Shown: positions 8,396-14,878 of the stretch, one piece after another
Layout of the letters: each line of letters starts with the position of its first letter
Numbering within the stretch: position 1 is the first letter of the stretch
Assembly: GCA_017380575.1 (NCBI GenBank)
Contig: JAFODS010000007.1
Location: 1-50,018, forward strand
DNA from: Clostridia bacterium
GTDB taxonomy: Bacteria > Bacillota > Clostridia > Oscillospirales > Acutalibacteraceae
Length of the DNA stretch: 50,018 nucleotides
Reading direction: 5' to 3'
Position numbers and translations under genes: made by a program
The notes under the pieces: model-generated
Database searches by the model: none
What the model was told of the DNA's origin: nothing
The model's input: only the letters and a program-made list of their open reading frames with translations

Positions 8396-8917
8396 ATGGA
8401 TTTATACATCATCAGGCACGGAGAGTCCCAAGGAAACATAGGTCTTGATGTTGATGACCCGAAGCTTACAGAGCTTGGAGAAAAACAGGCGGAGCTTCTT
8501 GCATTGCGACTTCGCAATATTAAATTTGATGCAATTCTTTCAAGTCCTCTGACACGTGCAATTCAGACGGCAACCCCGTTGAGTGAACTTCAGAATACAC
8601 CGATAACAATAATTCACACTCTTCACGAGGTTGGCGCATTCGGTGATGAACGCCTTGAAGAAGTTCAGAAAAGAGCAAAGAATGTTGTTGCGGAAATCCG
8701 TGAAAAATATGGCGATAAAGAGAATGTAATTGCATTCGCACACGGTACCTTTAACAATCATTTCATCAAAGCTGCCTGCGGAATAACAAGCGGTGAGGAT
8801 TTCAACTTCTGCCAGGAAAACACAGGCGTAACGATTGTCAGATTTATCATTGATAACGGTCAACCGAGAATCAAACTTGAACTTGCAAACGATGCAAGAC
8901 ATTTAGAAAATTTGTAA
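8396..8917 (+). CDS. Histidine phosphatase family protein (173 aa)
   Basis: Branch-1 histidine phosphatase (phosphoglycerate-mutase-like). The phosphohistidine motif is YIIRHGESQGN at residues 4-14. The core arginine occurs in SSPLTRAIQTA, and the second histidine in AFAHGTFNNHF near residue 118. At 173 residues it is a minimal single-domain phosphatase acting on small phosphorylated metabolites, exact substrate unknown. A longer frame opens at 8336, but the ATG at 8396 begins directly before the motif and has the GGTGGG site. It is the last gene before a convergent terminator. Confidence 0.9.
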   Translation: MDLYIIRHGESQGNIGLDVDDPKLTELGEKQAELLALRLRNIKFDAILSSPLTRAIQTATPLSELQNTPITIIHTLHEVGAFGDERLEEVQKRAKNVVAEIREKYGDKENVIAFAHGTFNNHFIKAACGITSGEDFNFCQENTGVTIVRFIIDNGQPRIKLELANDARHLENL

Positions 8918-8922
8918 GCGAA

Positions 8923-8958
8923 ACACCCTGACAAACTTATGTCTGTCAGGGTGTCTTT
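8923..8958. terminator. Bidirectional terminator
   Basis: An 11-bp perfect stem (ACACCCTGACA 8923-8933 with 8944-8954) between convergent genes. The stem sequence resembles the inner part of the MITE-like terminal repeat (CCCCGACAAA). Confidence 0.85.
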
Positions 8959-8972
8959 CATAATAGTTGTAT

Positions 8973-9701
8973 TTAGATCAAAGCGTTTGCGACTTCGGAA
9001 GTTTCTTTGATCAGGATTTTATCAAAGTTTTCAAAATCGGTAATATTTATTTTCTGTTCTGTCAGAGAAACGAACCACGTTGCCGCCGCGGCAAATCTGC
9101 CGATATCATAAGTCAGATGATATCCGTCACGGCAAAGGGAAACACCGCCGTTCGGATAATCAAATTCTACATAATTTTCACGAAGTTCCTGAATAACGTC
9201 ACCTGTCGGGATGATTTTTATATTCAGCTTATCTGCGATTTCTTTTGTCGCAGATTTTATTTTTTGGTACATTTCTTTCTGCGATTTATTGTAGTTGGTA
9301 AAACCCGGATGCTCTGAATCAATTTCATATGCCCACGTGCGATGAAGGCGGATTTCAGCGTCGGGAAGAGCTGATTTAACCTTATCGTAAAGCGATGAAA
9401 TATACGGCTCGTAGCTTTCGGGGATGCCGCTTAAATCGCTGACCTGCTGGAGCGTTACGATGTCCCAATTATCACGGCAAAGAGCTTCGTTTATGCTGAC
9501 TTTTTCATTTGCTTCGTTGCCGTTTATCTGATAATCATAAAAAGCGTTATTTTCGCAGAAGTTTTTCCAATGCGTTTCAAGACTGCATCCGCCGATATAA
9601 AGATTCGCGGTCTGAATGTCAACTCCGTGAAGCTTCGCAAGTGAATGGAGCCAACGGTGAGCATCTTCGGAAAAGCTGTTTCCGATTGAAAGAATTTTCA
9701 T
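8973..9701 (-). CDS. DUF4886-type SGNH hydrolase (242 aa)
   Basis: SGNH/GDSL-fold protein resembling the DUF4886 family. Block I is GNSFSEDA near the N terminus (nucleophile Ser), and block V is DGYHLT near residue 205, giving the Asp and His. The remaining part has LQQVSDLSG and Trp-rich helices as in other members. Members are presumed carbohydrate or lipid esterases. There is no signal peptide. The start at 9701 is chosen because GGGGTGA lies just before it; the longer frame to 9722 lacks a site. It follows the SemiSWEET-like gene by four bases in the same operon. Confidence 0.8.
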   Translation of the reverse strand: MKILSIGNSFSEDAHRWLHSLAKLHGVDIQTANLYIGGCSLETHWKNFCENNAFYDYQINGNEANEKVSINEALCRDNWDIVTLQQVSDLSGIPESYEPYISSLYDKVKSALPDAEIRLHRTWAYEIDSEHPGFTNYNKSQKEMYQKIKSATKEIADKLNIKIIPTGDVIQELRENYVEFDYPNGGVSLCRDGYHLTYDIGRFAAAATWFVSLTEQKINITDFENFDKILIKETSEVANALI

Positions 9702-9705
9702 CAAT

Positions 9706-9996
9706 TCACCCCTTTTTATCAAGCTGTCTGTTGCGGAAATAAAGAATCAGGTCAATACCGACCATTGTGAGATTGAGAAAATAGAAAAACAGCACATACC
9801 ATTTTTCATTGAATGATGCCATATATGTCTCGTTCAGAAATTTGGATGCGATTCCTGCGATATAGCCGAAGAAAATGAGCAGGAGAAAAGCAAGACTTTT
9901 ACCTTTTGCCGAACGTGCTTTATAGGATTTGATAACGTTCATCGGCCACGATGCACCGAAGCTGACGATCATAATTATTTCTAAAATTTCAGACAT
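9706..9996 (-). CDS. PQ-loop/SemiSWEET-like small membrane protein (96 aa)
   Basis: A short membrane protein with three hydrophobic segments (about residues 4-20, 34-55 and 65-85). A conserved-looking loop, SWPMNVIKSYKARSAKGKS, resembles the PQ-loop of the SWEET/SemiSWEET sugar transporter family (P-Q replaced by P-M). SemiSWEETs are about 90-100 residues with three helices and dimerise, which fits. The ATG at 9996 has AAGGAA upstream; the frame opens eight codons earlier in the repeat boundary. It is co-transcribed with the SGNH protein. Sugar transport is an inference from fold-type similarity. Confidence 0.7.
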   Translation of the reverse strand: MSEILEIIMIVSFGASWPMNVIKSYKARSAKGKSLAFLLLIFFGYIAGIASKFLNETYMASFNEKWYVLFFYFLNLTMVGIDLILYFRNRQLDKKG

Positions 9997-10017
9997 AACT
10001 TTATTCCTTTCACTTGA

Positions 10018-10300
10018 CAAATTCGGGTTTGTTGAGCAATTTTTAAATTATTATTGTAGGGGACAACGTCCTCGACGTCCCTTTAAAATTTATTATGATT
10101 TAGCGATCGATCCATGTGTCGACCCTGCGACGCTGTATATAATAACGGTTGCGTTGCAACCTACACCTCATCAGTCACTTCGTGACAGCTTCTCCTCAAG
10201 GAGAAGCCTTGGATTTGCGCAGTTTCTCAGCCTTCCCCTTGAGGGGAAGGTGCCGAGGAACGAGGCGGATGAGGTGGCAACGAACAGACAAACCTGAACT
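10018..10300. repeat. Composite repeat sharing the MITE boundary but with different contents
   Basis: The left edge (CAAATTCGGGTTTGTTGAG at 10018-10036) matches the terminal repeat of the 5493-5731 element in its first 16 bases. A degenerate inverted partner (GACAAACCTGAACT) ends at 10300. The interior is unrelated to copies 1 and 2: a GTAG-headed hairpin at 10056, then a 111-bp inverted-repeat unit (10165-10275) starting ACCTCATCAGTCACTTCG and ending GGCGGATGAGGT, with a CCTTCCCCTTGAGGGGAAGG palindrome. No gene is seen. Confidence 0.65.
10056..10084 (+). repeat. GTAG-headed REP-like hairpin
   Basis: GTAG at 10056-10059 is followed by GGGAC..CGTC / GACG..TCCC pairing. The form is the same as the hairpins inside the RAYT gene, but the stem sequence is different. 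Confidence 0.55.
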
Positions 10301-10324
10301 TATCAGGATGTTAAAACCCTTCTT

Positions 10325-10430
10325 GTAGGGTGTGACGCTTGCGACACACCGTAATTTTTTGAAGGATATCGGCATGTCGTGCCCTACAGAATAGATTAAG
10401 GCGTATCCGTAGGGGAGCCGTTTCGGCGCT
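10325..10430. repeat. Cluster of three GTAG-headed REP-like hairpins
   Basis: GTAG at 10325 heads a GGTGTG-A-CGC / GCG-A-CACACC stem. CTAC at 10384-10387 marks an inverted unit with a GGCA/TGCC stem. GTAG at 10409 heads a GAG-CCG / CGG-CTC stem. The first two face each other, as in a BIME. With 10018-10300 they fill the 480-base gap between the SemiSWEET-like gene and the dCMP deaminase, where no other gene is visible. Confidence 0.6.
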
Positions 10431-10479
10431 CGTGAATTAACGCTAATCTGATTGTCGATATCGCTATGATGAAGTGCTG

Positions 10480-10966
10480 TTAATCCTGCAGCCATTTAAG
10501 TTCGTTTGCGGGGATAACAATATAGTTTTCTGCACCGTCACCGACACGAAGGTAAACATTGCGGATGCCTGCCTGAATAATCTGTCGGGCACAAACGGGG
10601 CAGGGTTTTGCTTTGTGGACGGAATTGTCCGACGGATTGATTCCTGCAAGGTAGAGGTCAGCACCCATAGTCTGCTGTCGAGAGCAGTTGAGAAGTGCAT
10701 TCATTTCAGCGTGAACGGCACGGCAGATTCCGTAACCTTCACCCTGATGCATATCTTTTTCCATTCGCGGACACGAGCCTATTTCACAGCAGTTTTCAAA
10801 GCCCCTCGGCGAGCCGTTATAGCCTGTTGAAATAACAACATCATCCTTGACGATGACTGCACCGTATTTACGTTTAAGGCAGGTGCTTCTGTATGCAAAG
10901 ATTTCTGCACAGTTGAGATATGTATCAATTTTTGAAACACGTAAGTTTTTTTTCGGGGAAAACCAT
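10480..10966 (-). CDS. Deoxycytidylate (dCMP) deaminase, apparently frameshifted at an A8 tract
   Basis: Zinc-dependent cytidine/dCMP deaminase family; dCMP deaminase supplies dUMP for thymidylate synthesis. The main frame encodes STCLKRKYGAVIVKD, TGYNGSPRG, the zinc motif HAEMNALLN and PCPVCARQIIQAG, all expected in order. However, the only good start (ATG at 10966, with GAGGTG upstream) is in another frame. After thirteen codons it would hit a stop. Removing one A from the eight-A run on the minus strand (10946-10953) joins ATG and domain into a normal protein of about 161 residues. Alternatives are a sequencing error, a pseudogene, or slippage at the A run. A second dCMP deaminase lies at 36501-37001. 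The gene follows the GNAT gene by two bases. Confidence 0.75.
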
Positions 10967-10968
10967 AG

Positions 10969-11403
10969 TTACACCTCACAGTTAAAAGTATAGTTAATAA
11001 GTCCTCCGTCAACTGAGGTTCTGATGAAACCGACTTTTTCAAATAGATGCAGAGAAGGGAAGTTGTCATTGTTGATTGAAACTTCAATGGTTTCAAAGTC
11101 AAGAGGAAATTTTTTGCTTATAATATCTTCGAGTGTTTTTGTGCCGTAGCCATTGTTCTGATATTCAGGGAAAATAAGAAGCGAAAGGTACATTGTTTTG
11201 CCTACAAGTTCACAGTGCACACTTCCTACGAGAATACCTTCGTCATAAATTTTGTAATAAAAAACGTTTTCGCTTTTGACTACGTATTTAAAATATTTCT
11301 TTATGTTTATGTCTATAAAACATTGAATTTCAGGTAAGCTGTGAATTTCAAGAAGACGAGGAATATCTGGGTCTTTTAAGGAGTTGAGAAGAGTATAGGT
11401 CAT
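10969..11403 (-). CDS. GNAT family N-acetyltransferase (144 aa)
   Basis: Acetyl-CoA-dependent acetyltransferase of the GNAT fold. Motif A is visible as LLIFPEYQNNGYGTKTLEDI (residues about 74-93), with the Q/N-x-x-G-x-G/A acetyl-CoA pyrophosphate loop. The C-terminal part reads SLHLFEKVGFIRTS, the usual last strand-helix of the fold. The substrate is unknown. The start is supported by AAGGTAACACAAA before the ATG. The dCMP deaminase ribosome site overlaps the stop region of this gene, so the pair forms an operon. Confidence 0.9.
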   Translation of the reverse strand: MTYTLLNSLKDPDIPRLLEIHSLPEIQCFIDINIKKYFKYVVKSENVFYYKIYDEGILVGSVHCELVGKTMYLSLLIFPEYQNNGYGTKTLEDIISKKFPLDFETIEVSINNDNFPSLHLFEKVGFIRTSVDGGLINYTFNCEV

Positions 11404-11477
11404 TTTGTGTTACCTTTCGATGTATTGGTGGGTGATATGAGTGTCCTAAATAAGAAAAGTGTAAAGTTGTATACTTG

Positions 11478-11852
11478 TCATATTTTGTGGTCATACCACA
11501 TTTGGTCGTTTACGATAGCGTATTCTATTTCGTTTACTAACAAATTTAAATGCGAAGGAACTTTAACTCCGTTTCTTATATACACTTGATCTGCACTCCT
11601 CTTATCTGTGATATATACGTCATAGTCATCTCTTTGCATCAAGTGTAAAATGTTAATACATATATTTTGATTGTAGAATTGATAGGCATTTAATGGACCG
11701 AAGAAAACAAAATCCCCGTTTTTATCAACAGAATTACCTAATTCTTCTTTAGAATAAGAAAAGCTATAATTATTTAGCAGAGAATCGAATATTGTTAACA
11801 GGTGTTTTTCAACTTTATCCGTATTAAATAGGTTACTAAGCTGTTCAAACAT
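11478..11852 (-). CDS. Hypothetical protein (124 aa)
   Basis: Not recognised. A small soluble protein with no signal peptide. The composition is rich in Asn, Tyr and Asp (FSYSKEELGNSVDKNGDFVF; YDVYITDKRSADQVYIRNG), and the gene seems more AT-rich than the housekeeping genes. GGAGG lies eight bases before the ATG. An extended -10 (TGATATAAT on the minus strand at 11879-11887) supports its own promoter. It lies 74 bases from the GNAT gene. Confidence 0.65.
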   Translation of the reverse strand: MFEQLSNLFNTDKVEKHLLTIFDSLLNNYSFSYSKEELGNSVDKNGDFVFFGPLNAYQFYNQNICINILHLMQRDDYDVYITDKRSADQVYIRNGVKVPSHLNLLVNEIEYAIVNDQMWYDHKI

Positions 11853-11878
11853 ACAATAGCCTCCTTTGTCTATGGATA

Positions 11879-11887
11879 ATTATATCA
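11879..11887 (-). promoter_or_regulatory. Extended -10 promoter element
   Basis: On the minus strand this reads TGATATAAT, an extended -10 box, 27 bases upstream of the start at 11852. No clear -35 is seen. Confidence 0.5.
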
Positions 11888-11906
11888 TATTCTTTGTGAG
11901 AATTAA

Positions 11907-12052
11907 AGTGAAATATCCTTCGGATATGAAATAATGACTTTTGGTCATTATGAAATTTGATGCTGTCGCATCAAGTGAAATAAAATAATCCCCTCATACG
12001 CCGCAGCGTATTGCATAGCGATAGCTATTTCATAACGCAAAGTGTTATTTCA
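11907..12052. repeat. Array of short hairpins separated by GTGAAAT / ATTTCAC
   Basis: Successive small hairpins occur at 11913-11927, 11932-11950, 11957-11974, 11996-12011, 12015-12028 and 12032-12048. In the left half they are separated by (G)TGAAAT, in the right half by the reverse complement ATTTCA(C). The stems have unrelated sequences while the spacer is conserved. No protein-coding potential is seen. Confidence 0.65.
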
Positions 12053-12071
12053 CAAATCCCGCAAGTGTTTT

Positions 12072-12293
12072 TTCTGGCGGAGGAAAAGGAATACGCCCGT
12101 TTCACGGGCTGCGTCATCGGCGACCGTTGCTTCGCAACAGTACCCGCTCAGACTTCGGAACTAAAAACAATTCACCGAATTGTTTTCTTAACGTTCCTCA
12201 CCCCCCTTGGGGTTCAAATCCCTTTCTCTATAAAAGCAGAAAAGCAACAACAATGCTTACGCATCATCGTTGCTTTTCTGGCGGAGGACAAGG
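12072..12293. repeat. Segment flanked by an 18-bp direct repeat of the tRNA-Ser 3' end
   Basis: TTCTGGCGGAGGAAAAGG at 12072-12089 recurs as TTCTGGCGGAGGACAAGG at 12276-12293 (17 of 18 bases). The right copy includes the 3' end of the tRNA-Ser gene. Near 12204-12255 the plus strand also holds GGTTCAAATCCCTT..AGCAGAAAAGCAAC, a T-arm and trailer copy in inverted orientation. The interior carries further small palindromes but no gene. Confidence 0.6.
12236..12280 (-). terminator. Terminator of the tRNA-Ser operon
   Basis: AGAAAAGCAAC and GTTGCTTTTCT form an 11-bp stem directly after the tRNA-Ser(GCU) 3' end on the minus strand. It is interpreted as the processing/termination hairpin. Confidence 0.6.
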
Positions 12294-12368
12294 GATTTGA
12301 ACCCTCGCGCCGGTTACCCGACCTACTCCCTTAGCAGGGGAGCCTCTTCACCACTTGAGTAATCCTCC
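12282..12368 (-). tRNA. tRNA-Ser (anticodon GCU)
   Basis: 87 bases on the minus strand. The acceptor stem is GGAGGAT with GTCCTCC, with discriminator G73 as usual for serine. The anticodon stem-loop is CTCCC-CTGCTAA-GGGAG, giving anticodon GCU (reads AGC/AGU). The long variable arm (TAGGTCGGGTAACCCGGCGC region) is typical of class II tRNASer. The T-arm contains GGTTCAAATCC. CCA is not encoded. It is transcribed after tRNA-Ser(UGA). Confidence 0.95.
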
Positions 12369-12407
12369 ATTGGTGAACAAAACCAAAATATTCTGTTCTT
12401 TTACGAA

Positions 12408-12435
12408 TAAGACTTCCTTGTGAAAGGAAGTCTTA
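12408..12435. terminator. Hairpin between the two tRNA-Ser genes
   Basis: AAGACTTCCTT / AAGGAAGTCTT forms a perfect 11-bp stem. It may be a processing site or a partial terminator within the tRNA operon. Confidence 0.55.
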
Positions 12436-12445
12436 CTCAGTGTGG

Positions 12446-12531
12446 CGGAGAGAGTGGGATTCGAACCCACGGTACGTTGCCGTACGACGGTTTTCAAGAC
12501 CGTTCCGTTATAACCACTTCGGTATCTCTCC
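12446..12531 (-). tRNA. tRNA-Ser (anticodon UGA)
   Basis: 86 bases on the minus strand. The acceptor stem GGAGAGA pairs with TCTCTCC, with discriminator G73. The anticodon stem-loop is ACGGT-CTTGAAA-ACCGT, giving anticodon UGA (reads UCN codons). There is a long variable arm, as in class II tRNASer. The T-loop is GGTTCGAATCC. CCA is not encoded. It stands 13 bases downstream of a near-consensus promoter -10 box. Confidence 0.96.
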
Positions 12532-12543
12532 GAATGCTCAAGT

Positions 12544-12572
12544 ATAATATCATATATTTTTAGCGTTGTCAA
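12544..12572 (-). promoter_or_regulatory. SigmaA-type promoter of the tRNA-Ser pair
   Basis: On the minus strand: TTGACA (12567-12572), exactly 17 bp spacer, TATTAT (12544-12549). The tRNA 5' end follows 13 bases later. Confidence 0.8.
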
Positions 12573-12614
12573 TACTAAAAATGAGAAAAATTCAAACTTT
12601 TTTACGGCTGTTTG

Positions 12615-12652
12615 AAAAGGGAAGAAACCCTTCAAGATTTCTTCCCTTTTTC
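12615..12652 (-). terminator. Terminator of the SGNH hydrolase operon
   Basis: A 13-bp stem (AAAAGGGAAGAAA / TTTCTTCCCTTTT) lies just after the stop at 12659 on the minus strand. Confidence 0.8.
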
Positions 12653-12658
12653 GATGTT

Positions 12659-13294
12659 TTATTCAGCCTGAGAAGAAACTTCTTCAATAACCTCTGCAAC
12701 GTAATCTGCATAGATATGACCTACAAAATCTGCACCGATTCCGTATGTAAGGTGAACTCCGTCTTCGGAAAATGCCCTCCAGTCTGTCTTAATGCATGCT
12801 GCCGCGAGAATACCGTCGAGGGGGATGAAGAGGTCTGCATATTCTCTTGCAAGCTTACGGACAATCTGAATCTTCGGGTCGAGGTCTTCACGGAAATAAA
12901 GCTTATCCTCCGCAGGAAGAAGGAACTGCTCGAGCATAACTATTTTTGCATTTGTTTCCTTCTTTATTGCATCAAGGACAGTGCGGTATCTCTGCTCAAA
13001 CTCTTCGTCAGAAAGCCATTCTCTGCTTTCTGCTCTGTGCCAGGTATCGTTTACACCGATAAGAATTGAAACGATGTCGGGCTGAATGTCGATAAAATCG
13101 GATTCAAGTCTGTTTACAAGGTCGATAGTCTGATTTCCGCTGATACCGAGGTCGATAAACTCAAAATCGATTGAGGGGAAATAATCTGTAAGATATTTTG
13201 CTGCATATTTCGGATAACCGTTACCAAGGTCGTGGATGTTGTCTCTGTTACGGTCAGCATCTGTTATGCTGTCGCCCTGAAATAAAATTTTCAT
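12659..13294 (-). CDS. SGNH/GDSL hydrolase family protein (211 aa)
   Basis: Lipolytic-type SGNH hydrolase. All blocks are visible: block I GDSITDADRN (nucleophile Ser 9), block II with Gly in LGISGNQTI, block III GVNDTW (Asn) and block V DGVHLT (Asp and His near residue 182). The length is normal for single-domain bacterial acyl-esterase/lysophospholipase-like proteins. There is no signal peptide, so action on intracellular acyl compounds is likely. Its ATG overlaps the stop of the phosphopantetheinyl transferase gene (ATGA), which shows tight co-translation. Confidence 0.92.
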   Translation of the reverse strand: MKILFQGDSITDADRNRDNIHDLGNGYPKYAAKYLTDYFPSIDFEFIDLGISGNQTIDLVNRLESDFIDIQPDIVSILIGVNDTWHRAESREWLSDEEFEQRYRTVLDAIKKETNAKIVMLEQFLLPAEDKLYFREDLDPKIQIVRKLAREYADLFIPLDGILAAACIKTDWRAFSEDGVHLTYGIGADFVGHIYADYVAEVIEEVSSQAE

Positions 13295-13905
13295 AAAAGT
13301 TCCTCCGTTTTCGTTTCAATTATTTCAAAAAATTCTTTCGTTCCGCAGACGGAAATAAAAAGATTTTTTCTTTCAAAAGTTGTGAAATTTTTTTCGTATT
13401 TTCTGAAAGCTTTTTCTTCGCTTTCAAAGCAATAATTCTTTAAATTTGCAACCGTTTCCGAGATGCATTTTACTGCACTTTCTTTAAGTGTCCAGAGTCT
13501 TGTGAACTCTTTTTCGGGTGAAGCGGAATTGAAAATCAGCTCTTTCTCTTTTTCGGAAAAGCAGCGTTCAACAACTCCGCTTTTAACTTCGAGAATGTCC
13601 TGAACGTCAATACCTACGGGGTTTTTGTCGGCAACAACGGCAACGCCTGAGCTTGTATGGCTGATGTTGAAAAACACGTTTTCGCGGTCTTTCAAAAACG
13701 GTTTGCCGTTTTCTCCGATAAGAATTTCGAAGCTTTCTATGCCGAAATTTTTCAAAGCTTTTTTCAGAAGAAGGTAAGAAATAACACAATTTTCTTTATC
13801 TCTTTTAATTTTTAATTTTTCAAATTTTTCTCTGCGTTCCTGCGGCAGAAAATCAAGAAACTTTTCCGCAGAAAAATTTTCATAATCATCAAAAAAATAA
13901 ATCAT
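13291..13905 (-). CDS. 4'-phosphopantetheinyl transferase, Sfp type (204 aa)
   Basis: Transfers the phosphopantetheine arm of CoA to a carrier-protein serine. The signature parts are present: NISHTSSGVAVV, VGIDVQDI, FSEKEKELIF and the TRLWTLKESAVK motif with its catalytic Glu and Lys. The first metal-binding motif reads G-I-D-V-Q, with Gln where Sfp has Glu. The length of about 200 fits the Sfp group. The start is placed at 13905 because the longer frame runs into the ttcA-like gene. The gene begins four bases after that gene's stop and ends overlapping the SGNH gene. No polyketide, peptide-synthetase or fatty-acid gene lies in the window, so its carrier target is elsewhere. Confidence 0.88.
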   Translation of the reverse strand: MIYFFDDYENFSAEKFLDFLPQERREKFEKLKIKRDKENCVISYLLLKKALKNFGIESFEILIGENGKPFLKDRENVFFNISHTSSGVAVVADKNPVGIDVQDILEVKSGVVERCFSEKEKELIFNSASPEKEFTRLWTLKESAVKCISETVANLKNYCFESEEKAFRKYEKNFTTFERKNLFISVCGTKEFFEIIETKTEELL

Positions 13906-13909
13906 TTTT

Positions 13910-14743
13910 TCAGCTCTCGTCGTAATGCTCCGTGAAAAGATGAACGTCGCCGCCGTCACGTTCACGGTAGCCGATTATTGTTGCAAGGTTGACATTGTGA
14001 ATGCTTTTGAAAATGTTCATATCAACCTTATCGTTTTCTTCGGTCAGCTTTCTTATAAGCTCTTTTACTTCCTGACGCTTTGAACCGTCGCAGGTTTCCG
14101 CATCTTTTTTTGTAACACTGCAGGCACAACGGATAAATTCAAGCTCGTTGTACCTTGCCCAGGAAATGATATCTCGTTCCCTTACCATATAAAGCGGACG
14201 GATAAGCTCCATTCCCTCGAAATTAGTGCTTTTGAGCTTGGGCATCATCGTTTTGATTTCTGCACCGTAAAGCATGCTCATAAGCGTTGTTTCGATCGCA
14301 TCGTCAAAGTGGTGTCCGAGTGCAATTTTGTTGCAACCCATATCCTGTGCCTGCTTGTAAAGGTAACCTCTTCGCATCCTTGCGCAAAGGTAGCAGGGCG
14401 AACCGCCGCCGACGTTTGAAACGGAATTGAAAATAGGGGAGTCGAAAACGGTTATCGGCAGGTCGAGAATTTTTGCGTTTTCGATGATTTTCTGTCTGTT
14501 TTCTTCGTGATAACCGGGATCCATAACGATGTATTCAACGCTGAATTCAAAGTCGCTGTACTTCTGCAGATGTTGCATACATTTTGCAAGAAGCATTGAA
14601 TCCTTGCCGCCCGAAATGCAGACACCGATTTTGTCGCCGGGCTTTATGAGCTGATAGTCCTTGATTGCGGCAACAAAATTATTCCATATTGTTTTGCGGT
14701 ATTTCTTGATTATGCTTCTTTCAATAAGCTGATGTCTTTCCAT
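13910..14743 (-). CDS. TtcA-like tRNA 2-thiocytidine synthetase / PP-loop ATPase (277 aa)
   Basis: N-type ATP pyrophosphatase of the TtcA family, which thiolates cytidine 32 in certain tRNAs using a [4Fe-4S] cluster. The PP-loop is SGGKDSMLLAK near residue 45. The cluster cysteines appear as C-Y-L-C at 117 and 120 plus a later cysteine in FIRCACSV. The adenylate region ALGHHFDDAIETTLM is characteristic. The start ATG at 14743 lies at the first conserved helix. It is the first gene of a leftward operon with the phosphopantetheinyl transferase and the SGNH hydrolase. It is divergent from lon. Some PP-loop relatives act on other tRNAs, so the exact base is less certain than the family. Confidence 0.88.
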   Translation of the reverse strand: MERHQLIERSIIKKYRKTIWNNFVAAIKDYQLIKPGDKIGVCISGGKDSMLLAKCMQHLQKYSDFEFSVEYIVMDPGYHEENRQKIIENAKILDLPITVFDSPIFNSVSNVGGGSPCYLCARMRRGYLYKQAQDMGCNKIALGHHFDDAIETTLMSMLYGAEIKTMMPKLKSTNFEGMELIRPLYMVRERDIISWARYNELEFIRCACSVTKKDAETCDGSKRQEVKELIRKLTEENDKVDMNIFKSIHNVNLATIIGYRERDGGDVHLFTEHYDES

Positions 14744-14821
14744 AAAAAACTCCCTGATACAATTAATTTTATTTTATCACCGCTTTTGACAATTTACAAC
14801 AGTGCAGACAAAGTTTTTAGG

Positions 14822-14850
14822 TTGAAAAAGTGAGAATTTTAATGTATAAT
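14822..14850 (+). promoter_or_regulatory. SigmaA-type promoter of lon
   Basis: TTGAAA at 14822-14827, 17-bp spacer, TATAAT at 14845-14850. No CIRCE element or obvious CtsR site was seen, so heat-shock control is not supported by visible sequence. Confidence 0.8.
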
Positions 14851-14878
14851 AGCTCCATATGTTTTTGGAGTTGATTTT

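Noticed and set aside
12011-12334. Plus-strand open frame of 107 codons across the hairpin array and tRNA-Ser
   Set aside because: It is made of repeat and tRNA sequence, has no ribosome site, and overlaps a confident tRNA on the other strand.
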